This document shows positions 26,905 to 36,592 of a stretch of DNA of 64,000 bases, in pieces. The notes under the pieces are model-generated. The model was not told where the DNA came from. It made no database searches and saw only the letters and a list, made by a program, of their open reading frames with translations. The stretch covers positions 255,501-319,500 of the forward strand of contig NZ_RZMZ01000004.1 in assembly GCF_003992675.1 (NCBI RefSeq). Reading direction: 5' to 3'. Each line of letters starts with the position of its first letter. The first letter of the stretch is position 1. Source of the DNA: Flagellimonas marinaquae. GTDB taxonomy: Bacteria; Bacteroidota; Bacteroidia; Flavobacteriales; Flavobacteriaceae. Both the position numbers and the translations under genes were made by a program.

Positions 26905-27600
26905 TCAAGGAAAGATAACTTTGTCATTAAATTCCACCTTAAAATTTATGTTTAATATGTGTCTGGCGTTATAGCCTGCATATAATACCGTACATAAAAG
27001 TACAACCGTTAGTATCTTTAAAAATGCATTTTTGGCATACCTGAAAAACTGGATGCACGTGGCTATTAGATAGATGGCAAGTACCCAGAACAAGTTATTG
27101 ACCAAAATTATCAAAAGGGTCAGGAGTAACCCTAAAAGGGCTAGAGCAATTGGAATTCCAATGAAAATAAACAGATAGGTCTCAATCCTACCTTCCTCTG
27201 ATTTTGGAAGGTCAAAAAAGAAGATTTCTTTAAATACAGAATTTTTTGATTTGGGTTTAAAGTCAAGTGATTTGATGGCAACAAAACCAAAATATGCAAT
27301 TAAGACTCCGATGAACAAGAGAAAAAAGTTATTTTGCTCCGTGTTGTATTTTACCTCATTGGAGAAACCCCAAGTGAACAAAGCAACAATGGCGATAACA
27401 AAAATTGAAGCAACTATATAGTCTTTTAAAGAAGCTTTATTACTGGTCTTGGTAATTGATTTTCCATCACTAGTATCTTCTGATTCCAAGGTGTCATCCT
27501 TCTTGTTGTCATCAAAAATTGTACTCATTGAATCTATAACTTCTAGAGCAACTTTTTTCAACTTTTCTTCTTTTTCAGACTCTTCCATGTATGTTGTCAT
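26905..27600 (-). CDS. Membrane protein at the end of the type I R-M operon
   Basis: A 231-residue protein with an acidic/lysine-rich cytoplasmic head (about residues 1-60) and four to five hydrophobic segments (about 65-82, 92-110, 145-185, 190-215). No domain recognised. It starts 25 bp after hsdR on the same strand, so it is probably co-transcribed with the restriction genes. Such membrane proteins are not part of the standard type I complex. It might be a separate defence effector, an anchor, or unrelated cargo; I cannot decide from sequence. Confidence 0.7.
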   Translation of the reverse strand: MTTYMEESEKEEKLKKVALEVIDSMSTIFDDNKKDDTLESEDTSDGKSITKTSNKASLKDYIVASIFVIAIVALFTWGFSNEVKYNTEQNNFFLLFIGVLIAYFGFVAIKSLDFKPKSKNSVFKEIFFFDLPKSEEGRIETYLFIFIGIPIALALLGLLLTLLIILVNNLFWVLAIYLIATCIQFFRYAKNAFLKILTVVLLCTVLYAGYNARHILNINFKVEFNDKVIFP

Positions 27601-27625
27601 TTTGAATATTGCAAAGGGCTAGTGA

Positions 27626-30600
27626 CTATAGCTCAAACCCACCTTCCAGTATAAACTTCTGTAGCAAGTTGTCCACTCGAATATTTACTTTGAATTGGGG
27701 CAATGGCTTTCCTTCCAAATTTTCAAAATAAGCTTTTGCTTTTTCCTTGTCTACCGTATCTTTTAGTTCAGAGAATTTGCCGTATTCATTTATATTTTTT
27801 GCGGTAAGACCTGCATCCATCATGGCTCTAAGGCGTGATTCATCGAGGCCCAATGTAGACGATATCTTGTATATCTGGTCGTTTTTGGCGTTGAACTGGT
27901 AAAGAGTAATGTAATCTTTTAAGGTTTTTCCGGGTTCCAGCTTGGCACTACCACGTTGTACATCATGTAGAAATAGGTTGGCATACTTTTGTTGCTCTTG
28001 TGTTAATGAAGCAAACGATTTGTGTAGTTCATCCAGAGTTAGTTGAGTGTCTTCTTTACTAACATTTTCATCATGTAGTTTTTTGAGATACTTTTCAAAA
28101 CGAGAATTCATGTAATCTGCATCTATCTTTCCAGTATCTATTTCGGTAATATGACCTTCTACATCATAAGGTATGTTTAAAGAACCTGAACCACCACTGT
28201 CGCTAAAAAGTTCTTTGTAACGAAGTACAAGCGTCAAATAAATGTTTTCATCCAGTAATAAGGAAACATCTTTTTTATCCTTGCCAATGCCGAAAGTGTA
28301 CACCAATTTTCCCCAATTAAAACCTTGTACTCTTGCAGCTTCAAGAAATGTATTGAATTGGTTGAATAGTGTTGCAAACCTTCCACGCTCTGCTAGATTC
28401 TCTGGTAACTTCTCGAAGTTTTTAACTTTGGCCAATGTGAAAAGTTGGGTTATCTCTTCGTAAGTATGGTTCATTCGAGAGAGGTTGAAATCCAAATGTT
28501 CTACAAACAGTCCGATAGGTTTGTCTCCAGAATATAGCTCGATGGCAGCTTCTATATTTCGCTCCATGGTATGTGGATAACGGTAGTATCGTATAGTCCC
28601 ATGCGGTTTGTCTGGACCAAAAAGTCGGTTGGTACGCGAGAATGCTTGTATGATGTTTTCAAACTGCATTTTCTTGTCCATATACAGAGTATTCACCCAC
28701 TTACTGTCAAAGCCAGTTAACATTTGGTCAACAACAATTAGTAGATCGAGCTGTTTTTCTGGTTCCCTCTCTATTCGTAAATAGGGTGTTTTATGAGCTA
28801 GTCTTGCGGCAATATCTTTTTTCATCTTGGCGTAGTTGGCCAGCCTAAAGTCTTGGTCATATTGAGCATTGTAGTCTTCTATAATTTCAACTAGTGCATC
28901 TTCCTTATATTCAGAATTGCCATTGTTGTCAATGGTTGGGTCAAATAGCCCAGTTATTTTTAGTTGAGGATTCGCTTTCTTGAAAGCTCGGTAGTATCTA
29001 ACCGCCATGGGAATACTACTCGTAGCAAATATGGCATGGAATTTACCTCCTTGGCTTAGTACCATCCAATTATCGAGAATGTCAGCTATAACACTTGAAA
29101 TATGCTGCTCACGGTCGTATTGAGCTGAGGAAATATGGTCCTCTATTCCTGTAATATATCTGCCAGATTGATCTTTTTTCCCAGCCATGGGTACATCGTT
29201 CATGTATTTAAGGAAAATCTGTTTCTTTTTCCCATCATCCAAGGCTTCTTGAACGGTATCTGCCTTTGCTTTTTCTAAAGCAACTGCCTCTCTGAGATCC
29301 CTGTCTTTATATGTCAATACTTTGTAGGGATCAAAACCAAGAACATTTTTGTCCCGAATACCATCTGCGATGCTGTATCTACCTAGTTCATCCCCAAAAA
29401 CAGTAGCAGTGGTATTTAGTTTCTTTTTATTTTCATCGTGTATGGGAGTTCCTGTAAAACCGAAAAAAATCGCCCATGGAAAAGTACTCTTGATAGTTAT
29501 GAGCATATCCCCAAAGGTGCTCCGATGGGCTTCATCTACAATAAAAACAATACGTTTACTGTTCATTATTTTGATATCGGCATCCTTTAGACCTTCTTCC
29601 TCTTTATTGATGAGACTCATTTTTTGGATAGAGGTAACTATCAAAGTATTGGCAGGGTCATCGCTTTTAAGTTTTGTTACCAACACTCCTGTGTTTTCAG
29701 TGGCTTGTACTTCTTCGTTATCATCTGAGAAGCCACGGTATTCCTTTAAAGATTGAGTGCCAAGTTCTATTCTATCCATTAGAAAAACAACCTTGTCTGC
29801 ATCTTTGGAGTTGGCAATAAGTTGGGCACTTTTAAAACTCGTCATGGTTTTACCGGAGCCAGTGGTATGCCACACATAGCCTCCTAGAGCTTGCCTACTT
29901 TTCCAATCAGTTTTGGCTACTTTGTCACTAATGGCATTGGCAGCATAGTACTGGTAGCTTCGCATTACCTTTAGTATGCCATCCGTGGTATCAGGTACAG
30001 TATAGAAGCCAATGAGTTGGTGTGCCATGGGTATAGAGAGGAGGGAAGTGGCAATATCGCTCCAGAGGTTAATAGGCTCATTATTGAAGTCTGCCCACTG
30101 AAAGTAAAAGTCCTTATTGAACTTGCCATCTGGACCAGGGTTTGCAAAGTATCGGGTTTGTTCAGGCTCCATGGCCACAAATACCTGTACAAGGGAAAAC
30201 AAACCCGTGAAGATACCAGCACGGGCGTACTTTTCTATTTGATGATAGGCTTGGCTAACGGATACACCACTGCGTTTAAGTTCAATATGTATTAGTGGCA
30301 TGCCGTTGATTAACAACATTAAATCGCCACGTCCATCTCCTAATATTTTAGATTTGCTCTTGAACTTTGGTTGTTGGGCAATTTGATACCTACTTTGCCC
30401 TGCTGCTATTTCATGGCGGTCGTATATCTTTAAACTAATCTCTTTTCCAAAATGCAGTTCATCCTTTGGATTATCCCTCGTAATCGCTACCGTTTTGCCA
30501 TTTATAAATCCGTTCAGTTTAAGTGGTGTGCGTAGCGTGTTGATTTGTTCCAGTATTTGCTGTATTTCACCATCCGTAAGTGGCTGGTCATTAAGGCGAT

Positions 30601-30751
30601 CAATACCACGGTTGTTTTCAAACAATATATTCGCCCAGTTTTGCAAAAGGTCTTGCTCTGTAGGGTATTTAATAACTTCCTTCTCCCATCCTTTGTGGGA
30701 TAGAGCCTCTACAAGAGCAGCCTCAAAAGCATCTTCATTGGTAAATATCAT
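27626..30751 (-). CDS. hsdR: Type I restriction enzyme R subunit
   Basis: Motor and nuclease subunit of a type I restriction-modification enzyme, 1041 residues (usual range). The N-terminal PD-(D/E)xK nuclease is intact: D143 in GRGDLML and E157-x-K159 in HIELKR. The SF2 translocase has Walker A TGSGKT (297-302), the DEAH box (406-409) and the GFTGTP motif, followed by the RecA-like second domain and a helical C-terminus that docks on HsdM. It cleaves unmodified DNA after translocation when assembled with HsdM and HsdS. It lies 21 bp after hsdS. No sign of inactivation. Confidence 0.96.
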   Translation of the reverse strand: MIFTNEDAFEAALVEALSHKGWEKEVIKYPTEQDLLQNWANILFENNRGIDRLNDQPLTDGEIQQILEQINTLRTPLKLNGFINGKTVAITRDNPKDELHFGKEISLKIYDRHEIAAGQSRYQIAQQPKFKSKSKILGDGRGDLMLLINGMPLIHIELKRSGVSVSQAYHQIEKYARAGIFTGLFSLVQVFVAMEPEQTRYFANPGPDGKFNKDFYFQWADFNNEPINLWSDIATSLLSIPMAHQLIGFYTVPDTTDGILKVMRSYQYYAANAISDKVAKTDWKSRQALGGYVWHTTGSGKTMTSFKSAQLIANSKDADKVVFLMDRIELGTQSLKEYRGFSDDNEEVQATENTGVLVTKLKSDDPANTLIVTSIQKMSLINKEEEGLKDADIKIMNSKRIVFIVDEAHRSTFGDMLITIKSTFPWAIFFGFTGTPIHDENKKKLNTTATVFGDELGRYSIADGIRDKNVLGFDPYKVLTYKDRDLREAVALEKAKADTVQEALDDGKKKQIFLKYMNDVPMAGKKDQSGRYITGIEDHISSAQYDREQHISSVIADILDNWMVLSQGGKFHAIFATSSIPMAVRYYRAFKKANPQLKITGLFDPTIDNNGNSEYKEDALVEIIEDYNAQYDQDFRLANYAKMKKDIAARLAHKTPYLRIEREPEKQLDLLIVVDQMLTGFDSKWVNTLYMDKKMQFENIIQAFSRTNRLFGPDKPHGTIRYYRYPHTMERNIEAAIELYSGDKPIGLFVEHLDFNLSRMNHTYEEITQLFTLAKVKNFEKLPENLAERGRFATLFNQFNTFLEAARVQGFNWGKLVYTFGIGKDKKDVSLLLDENIYLTLVLRYKELFSDSGGSGSLNIPYDVEGHITEIDTGKIDADYMNSRFEKYLKKLHDENVSKEDTQLTLDELHKSFASLTQEQQKYANLFLHDVQRGSAKLEPGKTLKDYITLYQFNAKNDQIYKISSTLGLDESRLRAMMDAGLTAKNINEYGKFSELKDTVDKEKAKAYFENLEGKPLPQFKVNIRVDNLLQKFILEGGFEL

Positions 30752-30772
30752 AGTTTGATAAAGTTGGTTGGG

Positions 30773-32014
30773 TTAGTTGACAAAAAGCTTATCTAAAAGT
30801 GCTTTTTTAATGTTTTGTAGTTTATTAAGTTGTTCTTTTTGATTGGAAATAAGTGAATCTAAATTCTTAAAATATTCGCCTATTTTAATTTGTTCATCTT
30901 CTTTTGGGATATTAATCAAATATTCCTCGAGGCTATTCCCTTTTAAATTACCAATAGCACCATTGCCACCTGCGATATTTTGTTTTAGAAATCGTGAATA
31001 CCAAGTTGAACTCATCGACGCATTCAAAAAATAAGGCACATTTGTTTCTGCTATTAACATAAAACCACCGTGGACAGCTTTGTTTTTTAAAACTTCAACT
31101 ATTGCGTGCTTACCAACCAGACGACTTGAACCATTAGCCGCAGTTATCAAAATATCTCCCTCTTTAATGAAGTCGATATTAATTGCTTCTTTTTTTACAT
31201 AAACATCATCATCCTGTTCTAAAAACGTATCGTTATCAATATTAGAAGACCGCAACACCTTAATCCCTTTATTCCTTGTGTCACTAGGACTGTATGTTAG
31301 ACCTCTTCTACACTTAGCTAGAGTTTTAAATGGAAATAATTCCCACTCCCCAGAAAACCCCTTAAAACGGATCTCTGGTACTTTAGCACCTTCTTGTGGA
31401 AACATCTTAACAAGCATGGCACTTTTGAGATTTTTAAGCTTGGTGAGTTGGGTTTGGTGCTTTGTTATAAGTTTGTCTAATCCTAAAAAAAGGTTAGCAA
31501 TTTTTTCTTGCTCTGAAATATGAGGATAAGGCAAGAATGTTTCTTGCAAATCGTTATTTCTAATGTGAACGACAGATTTACCTTGAGCTTTTTTTACTAA
31601 TTCGTTATATACTCCTCCATTTGAAATTGATAATGCGACAAATTGCGAATTCAAGGCTTCATACGGCCGTATAACATTCAAATCACCACCTATAATGATA
31701 TGCTTGTTCTTAATAACGGATGCCACAATGATGTCTTCGGCAGATTCGCCAGATGACGGGATTATAACTTCACCTCCTTCACTATATACGGAGCCATCTT
31801 TTGGTTCCACAAAAGTGTCAATGTCTTCAATCAGAAGATTATAATTTGTATATAGTCGGCCATAAAGTATTATAGGATGACCACTTTTTTTCAGGTCGTT
31901 TTTGGAGTAACCATTGCCTTTCAAAAAGTCTCCCAGATGTAAAAGCTGTTCATTTTTCCATTTATCTGAAAAACCATCAAACCGAACTTCTGGGCTTTTC
32001 TTGTTTAATGCCAT
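30773..32014 (-). CDS. hsdS: Type I R-M specificity subunit
   Basis: DNA-recognition subunit, 413 residues, with two target recognition domains (about residues 15-160 and 215-365), each followed by a coiled-coil spacer (LITKHQTQLTKLKNLKSA; SLISNQKEQLNKLQNIKKAL). The half-repeats EVRFDGFSDKWK and EIRFKGFSGEWE mark the start of each half. The first TRD ends in PHISEQEKIA and the second in PKEDEQIKIG, typical of type I S proteins. The recognition sequence is not predictable by eye. It starts 1 bp after the hsdM stop. I looked for a second, silent hsdS or inverted repeats nearby and saw none. Confidence 0.95.
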   Translation of the reverse strand: MALNKKSPEVRFDGFSDKWKNEQLLHLGDFLKGNGYSKNDLKKSGHPIILYGRLYTNYNLLIEDIDTFVEPKDGSVYSEGGEVIIPSSGESAEDIIVASVIKNKHIIIGGDLNVIRPYEALNSQFVALSISNGGVYNELVKKAQGKSVVHIRNNDLQETFLPYPHISEQEKIANLFLGLDKLITKHQTQLTKLKNLKSAMLVKMFPQEGAKVPEIRFKGFSGEWELFPFKTLAKCRRGLTYSPSDTRNKGIKVLRSSNIDNDTFLEQDDDVYVKKEAINIDFIKEGDILITAANGSSRLVGKHAIVEVLKNKAVHGGFMLIAETNVPYFLNASMSSTWYSRFLKQNIAGGNGAIGNLKGNSLEEYLINIPKEDEQIKIGEYFKNLDSLISNQKEQLNKLQNIKKALLDKLFVN

Positions 32015-32015
32015 A

Positions 32016-34784
32016 CTATCCTTCGGTTTTTAATATGTTCTTAAATTCGGTCAGCGCTTTAACATCCTGTTCGTTACCTGTGAGCTCGCCCAATAAATTT
32101 GCCAAGGCATTTTCCGCCTCATTGATGTCTTTAGCAACTTCTGAGTAGGTTGTAGCATACTTTTCAACCAAGTGTTGCAACTTTCTGGTTAAGGTATCCA
32201 CGGTATTTGTTGGTAGTTTATACAAAGCGTGTACCACAGGTTTCACCCATTTGTGTTTCAGAACCGTATTTACTTGTTCAACGGTCAGGTTTTCAATGGT
32301 CTCCTTGGTTCGCATGTGTAGTGCTGCCTTTTCTTCCTTTACTTGAACTTTAAGTTCTTTCTGTTCTGCTAATAATTGACTGGCTTTTACAATTTGGTAC
32401 TCAAAAGAATCCTCGTCAAACTTAAATGTACTTTGTAATTGTAACAAGTATTTGTTTACTGCCGTTTTGCCATAAGTTCCATCTTTGTTGGCATCCATTG
32501 CCTTCCAATTTACTTGCTTATGTTTCGTTATAAACTGTTCCTTTTCAGGTTTTCTTGCTTTGTTTTCCAGCAACTCTTGGTATGTCTTTAGGGTATTGAT
32601 TTCAGGGGTTTCTACATCGACATAGGCTTCCTTAACCGCTTCGTTCAACTCCTTTGCCACAAAAGCCTCGTTTTTATCATTCAATAGATTACCTTCTTTT
32701 TCTTCCTCCGGTAATTGTTCAATCAATTCTTCTATTTCGGCTCCGATGGCAGTAAGACGTTTTTCGTTTTCAGTTAAGGTATTCAATTGTTCCGCTAGGT
32801 ACAGTTCTTCCACTAACTCAAAGGGAAGGATACGCCCTTTCCAACCTTCTTGTTCCTCTACATCTTTTCCGTTCTTTTTCTTGGTAACCATATTAGGCTC
32901 AACTACTCGGGTTGCTTTAAAGCCTTCCGTCTGTATAATCTCAAGATCTACCTTGGTCGTCTGCCATTCATCATCAAAAAGCTGGTAGGCTTCATATTTA
33001 TCTATAAGCGGTATATTTTGCAAGCGTTCAAAAATAGCTGAACTAATTACGCCTTTTTCTTTGGTTACCTTTACCCGTTCTACTGAATCCAACAATCGGT
33101 TATTGAGATACTGTTCAAAATCATCGAAAGCAGTGTTGAATTTTTTTACAAATGATTTAACGCTACTATCAGCCTCAATACTTTCTTTTATATCATCTAC
33201 CTTCAAATTGGCATTAACTGCTGTGATATTCTCGAACAAGGCTTCTCGTAGGCTTGGTAATGCCTCCCAGTATTCACTAAGGTCATCAATTTCATTCACG
33301 GGTATACCACCAAACATGGAAGCATAAATATCCCATTTTTCTGCTGGTTCAGAGGAATCTACGTATCTAGGAATATTTAAATTGTACTCATTTTTACGAA
33401 TTACATCTCTTTCTACGACTCTTGAGAATTTTGGTTCAGGTTTTCTTTCACGAACGACATCAGCAATACGCTTTATATCCGAAGCACGTAGTTTATTGTT
33501 TTTACCTTCTTTGATATATCCTTTGGAAGCATCAACAATCAATACATCCGTATTGCTACGTCTTTGTTTAAGTACTAAGATGATTGTTGGGATGCCCGTA
33601 CCAAAGAATACACCTGCAGGTAGCCCTATAATGGCATCAATATGGTTACTTTCTATAAGTTGCTTGCGTATGGTTCCCTCTTCGCCACCACGGAAAAGAA
33701 CGCCGTGGGGCAATACTATATTCATGATGCCGTCTGGCTTTACATGGTAAAGGTCGTGCAATAGAAATGCGAAGTCGGCCTTGGTCTTTGGTGCTAGTCC
33801 AAAACGGGAATATCGAGGGTCAGCTTCCTTGTTAGCAGGTGTCCATTTCTGGGAATAGGGGGGGTTGGAAACAACGGCATCTACATACAAAGTATTGTAG
33901 GTGTGTATGGGGTCGTTTTCATCAAAGTATGGCCAATCTTCTTCTAGTGTATCTCCGTTTCTTGTTTGGATGTTGGATGGTAAAATACCGCGCATGACCA
34001 AGTTCATACGGGTAAGGTTGTAGGTGTTTTGTTTTAGTTCTTGTGCGTAGTACTTAATGTTATCCTTGTCGTCCATGTACTTGGCCACACTACTTCCAAT
34101 ATTAATCAGCAGTGATCCAGAACCACTGCAGGAATCATATATCTGTATTTCTTTACGGTCTTTTAGATGGTCGGAAACAATTTCAGACATTAAGACAGAA
34201 ACCTCATGTGGCGTGTAGAACTCTCCAGCTTTTTTGCCAGCATTTGCCGCAAACTTTTCGATGAGATACTCATAGATAAAACCAAGTACATCATAGTCCT
34301 GCTTTCCATCCATTGGTATATCCTTGATAAGATGAAGCAAATCGTTGATTGCCTTGGTCTGCTTTGGTGCTGAGTCCCCAAGTTTACTTAATCCTGTATG
34401 TAAGGTATTAAAAATGCCGTCAAACAGTTTCTTATGCTTCGGGCTAATCAAACGGTCAAATGCAGACAACGCATCTCGTACATCCGACACATCAAAGTCT
34501 TTTCCTTTATCAATCCATGTACTGAACAAATATTTATACGAAATAAAGTAACCGATATTCTTTTTTATAAAGTCTATAGTTTCTGTTTCTGTGTCATCCT
34601 CAGAGAGTGCTTTTATATCATCTTCCGTAAAGTCTTCCTTACGGGCAAATTGTATTTGCTTTTCGGATAGGTATTTGTAAAAGATGAAGCCTAAGATGTA
34701 GTCTTTATATTCGTTTGCTTCAATTTTTGAACGCATCTGGTTTGCAGATTCCCAAATTTTAGCAGCTAGTTGTTGTTTGTTCAT
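32016..34784 (-). CDS. hsdM: Type I R-M methyltransferase subunit (long form)
   Basis: Adenine-N6 methyltransferase subunit of 922 residues, longer than the common 500-600. The HsdM N-terminal helical domain (1-150) leads to GEFYTPHEV (187-195), the SAM motif DSCSGSGSL (217-225) and the catalytic NPPY (307-310). Everything after about residue 520 is a long helical extension rich in Lys and Glu (EELYLAEQLNTLTENEKRL and similar), likely coiled coil. Long HsdM forms do occur in Bacteroidota, so this may be family-normal. It starts 12 bp after a small XRE regulator, which probably controls the operon. Confidence 0.95.
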   Translation of the reverse strand: MNKQQLAAKIWESANQMRSKIEANEYKDYILGFIFYKYLSEKQIQFARKEDFTEDDIKALSEDDTETETIDFIKKNIGYFISYKYLFSTWIDKGKDFDVSDVRDALSAFDRLISPKHKKLFDGIFNTLHTGLSKLGDSAPKQTKAINDLLHLIKDIPMDGKQDYDVLGFIYEYLIEKFAANAGKKAGEFYTPHEVSVLMSEIVSDHLKDRKEIQIYDSCSGSGSLLINIGSSVAKYMDDKDNIKYYAQELKQNTYNLTRMNLVMRGILPSNIQTRNGDTLEEDWPYFDENDPIHTYNTLYVDAVVSNPPYSQKWTPANKEADPRYSRFGLAPKTKADFAFLLHDLYHVKPDGIMNIVLPHGVLFRGGEEGTIRKQLIESNHIDAIIGLPAGVFFGTGIPTIILVLKQRRSNTDVLIVDASKGYIKEGKNNKLRASDIKRIADVVRERKPEPKFSRVVERDVIRKNEYNLNIPRYVDSSEPAEKWDIYASMFGGIPVNEIDDLSEYWEALPSLREALFENITAVNANLKVDDIKESIEADSSVKSFVKKFNTAFDDFEQYLNNRLLDSVERVKVTKEKGVISSAIFERLQNIPLIDKYEAYQLFDDEWQTTKVDLEIIQTEGFKATRVVEPNMVTKKKNGKDVEEQEGWKGRILPFELVEELYLAEQLNTLTENEKRLTAIGAEIEELIEQLPEEEKEGNLLNDKNEAFVAKELNEAVKEAYVDVETPEINTLKTYQELLENKARKPEKEQFITKHKQVNWKAMDANKDGTYGKTAVNKYLLQLQSTFKFDEDSFEYQIVKASQLLAEQKELKVQVKEEKAALHMRTKETIENLTVEQVNTVLKHKWVKPVVHALYKLPTNTVDTLTRKLQHLVEKYATTYSEVAKDINEAENALANLLGELTGNEQDVKALTEFKNILKTEG

Positions 34785-34796
34785 TATCGTTGTATG

Positions 34797-34994
34797 TTAT
34801 TCTTCTTTATTCGAAATTAATAGCTCCTTTACGTCAACATTTAAAATCCGTGCAACGGCATAAAGTACTTCCAAGCTAGGTTGATTACGGTTCTGTACAT
34901 ATCCGTTGACCGTATTGAAACTCTTACCTAACTTCTCAGCTAGCCAGACTTGCTTTATGCCTTTTTCCTCTAGGACTTCTTTAATTCTATTCAT
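34797..34994 (-). CDS. XRE-family regulator of the R-M operon
   Basis: A 65-residue helix-turn-helix protein (KQVWLAEKLGKSFNTVNGYV; the HTH spans about residues 14-35) with no other domain. As the first gene of the xre-hsdM-hsdS-hsdR set, it is placed like a controller protein that delays restriction until DNA is methylated, or like a simple autorepressor. The upstream 287 bp contain the AT-rich palindrome ATTTTTATATAAAAAT at 35063-35078, a possible operator or promoter. Function inferred from family and position. Confidence 0.85.
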   Translation of the reverse strand: MNRIKEVLEEKGIKQVWLAEKLGKSFNTVNGYVQNRNQPSLEVLYAVARILNVDVKELLISNKEE

Positions 34995-35281
34995 TGGAAA
35001 TAATGATATGAGGGAGATAATAAAAGTAGGTTTTTTACTATAAATACCAAGCAGAGCATTATATTTTTATATAAAAATTTTTTTGACCCCCATTTGTTTT
35101 TACGCAAAGTACCTCTTGCAATACCCCCACCTAATGCTCGCTGGGGAAATACCCCGCCCATCTTTAGATTAATAGCTTTTTTACTGTCTGGTAAATAAAA
35201 TCAAGGTGATAGCTGATTGTTTTACTAGCAAAAGGTGGCTTGGTCTAGAATGGAAATATTCAACTTCAAAAATCAAAAGAA

Positions 35282-35674
35282 ATGGTTAGAATTATCGGTT
35301 ACAGAGAACGGGAGAATGAAGAAGGAGAATCATTCTTCCTCTTGGAACTTCAAGGCGGCATAGAGATGGTATTAAGCCAAACTACCAACAGATATTATGC
35401 TACGGCCAAGAGAGCGTTTATCTCCTCCACATTTGACGAGAATACCTGTGAAGCATTGATAGGGACAGAAATGCCGGGGAAGATTGTCAAGGAAGAATGC
35501 GAGCCATACCAGTACATTATCAAAGAGACTGGCGAGGAAATTACCTTGTCCCACAGATGGGTATATCTTCCAGAAGGTGCTCCTGAACCCAAGAGAGAAC
35601 CAAAGACTCCTGTAGAGGCCATAGAGGCCGATGTAAGTACCTTTAGTACAAATGGAGTACATGAACTTGTCTAA
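35282..35674 (+). CDS. Hypothetical island protein
   Basis: A 130-residue acidic protein without signal peptide or membrane segment. I recognise no named domain. The first 100 residues look like a small beta-rich fold (FLLELQGGIEMVLSQTTNRYY; GEEITLSHRWVYLPEG) and the last 30 are Pro/Glu-rich. Proteins of this type recur near radC in Bacteroidota elements, so it is probably real island backbone. A hairpin (35680-35707) separates it from radC. Confidence 0.65.
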   Translation: MVRIIGYRERENEEGESFFLLELQGGIEMVLSQTTNRYYATAKRAFISSTFDENTCEALIGTEMPGKIVKEECEPYQYIIKETGEEITLSHRWVYLPEGAPEPKREPKTPVEAIEADVSTFSTNGVHELV

Positions 35675-35679
35675 TAAAC

Positions 35680-35707
35680 AAAGGCATTGCCGTAGGGTAG
35701 TGCCTTT
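35680..35707 (+). terminator. Hairpin between hypothetical gene and radC
   Basis: AAGGCA and TGCCTT pair with flanking A/T pairs, followed by TAATATTTTTAT. It starts 6 bp after the stop. Confidence 0.65.
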
Positions 35708-35724
35708 AATATTTTTATATAAAT

Positions 35725-36159
35725 ATGGAATTAGCAGAGATAATGATTTCCTATAAACCTAGGAAGTCCAGCTTAGTGAGCCTTAACAATAGTCAACAAA
35801 TTTATGAACTGATATTAGGGCATTGGAACAAAGATACTTTGGAACTTCAGGAAGAAATGAAAGTAATACTATTGAACCGTTCCAACCAACTCTTGGGAAT
35901 CTATGATTTGTCCAAAGGTGGAATATCTGGAACGTTTGTAGATGTGAAGCTCTTGTTGAGTGTAGCATTGAAGTGTATCGCTTCGCATATCATTGTAGTG
36001 CACAATCATCCAAGTGGCAACTTAAAGCCCAGTAAAGCGGACATCGATATTACCAATAAGTTGAAAAAAGCGACAAGGCAAGTTGATTTGCTCCTGTTGG
36101 ATCATTTGATTGTTACCAAGGAGGGATATTACAGTTTTGCAGATCACGGACAACTTTAA
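35725..36159 (+). CDS. radC: RadC-family JAB/MPN protein (island copy)
   Basis: A 144-residue JAB1/MPN domain protein (RadC C-terminal half only, without the HhH N-terminal part of chromosomal RadC). The metal motif is complete: VVHNHPSGNLKPSKADID. Such short RadC proteins are typical of Bacteroidota mobile elements; their role is unsettled. The second one in this window (42537-42986) belongs to the adjacent accessory segment and shares the same architecture. Confidence 0.9.
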   Translation: MELAEIMISYKPRKSSLVSLNNSQQIYELILGHWNKDTLELQEEMKVILLNRSNQLLGIYDLSKGGISGTFVDVKLLLSVALKCIASHIIVVHNHPSGNLKPSKADIDITNKLKKATRQVDLLLLDHLIVTKEGYYSFADHGQL

Positions 36160-36261
36160 AACTTTTCATTTTGTTCTTAAACGTGAACGTACTCTAAAGT
36201 TGGATATTTAGCCATACATCAACGAATGAAAAATTGTTCAGATTAGTATTAATAGCGGAAA

Positions 36262-36489
36262 CTAAAGTAGGTCAATGACCAATGCTTCCAGAGGTAAGTT
36301 CAGATTATCGGCAATTTTCTTTAGCGTATAAAGTGTCGGATTTGTCTTGCCCGCTTCCAAACGTGCCATATTGGACTTTTCAAAATCACAGGCAGCAGCA
36401 AGGTCTTGTTGAGGAATATTGCGTTCCTCTCTGAGTTGCCTTATCCGTTGCCCTATGGCTATTTGTAAATTTTTCTTGTCGAGAGTCAA
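36262..36489 (-). CDS. XRE-family transcriptional regulator
   Basis: A 75-residue single-domain repressor: IGQRIRQLREERNIPQQDLA leads into the helix-turn-helix with CDFEKSNMARLEAGK. It is divergent from a lipoprotein gene across a 103-bp gap that contains two similar palindromes (36497-36512 and 36545-36560), which are probably its operators. A classic autoregulated divergent switch is likely. Confidence 0.87.
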   Translation of the reverse strand: MTLDKKNLQIAIGQRIRQLREERNIPQQDLAAACDFEKSNMARLEAGKTNPTLYTLKKIADNLNLPLEALVIDLL

Positions 36490-36496
36490 CCTTGGA

Positions 36497-36512
36497 TTAT
36501 CATTTATGATAA
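36497..36512. promoter_or_regulatory. Operator 1, perfect palindrome TTATCATTTATGATAA
   Basis: A 16-bp near-perfect dyad (TTATCAT, 2-base spacer, ATGATAA), 8 bp before the XRE gene start. It resembles operator 2, 48 bp away centre to centre. Confidence 0.65.
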
Positions 36513-36544
36513 AACAAAAGTGGACTTCAACCGTTCTTAGTTGG

Positions 36545-36560
36545 TAATCATTAATGATAA
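36545..36560. promoter_or_regulatory. Operator 2, TAATCATTAATGATAA
   Basis: Core palindrome ATCATTAATGAT with the same flanks as operator 1. It lies 33 bp before the lipoprotein start. Confidence 0.65.
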
Positions 36561-36592
36561 TCGAAAATATTAACTAACACTAAACATAAATT

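Noticed and set aside
30773..32014. Phase-variable hsdS shuffling
   Set aside because: No second hsdS, partial TRD or inverted repeats with a nearby dedicated recombinase were found around the operon.
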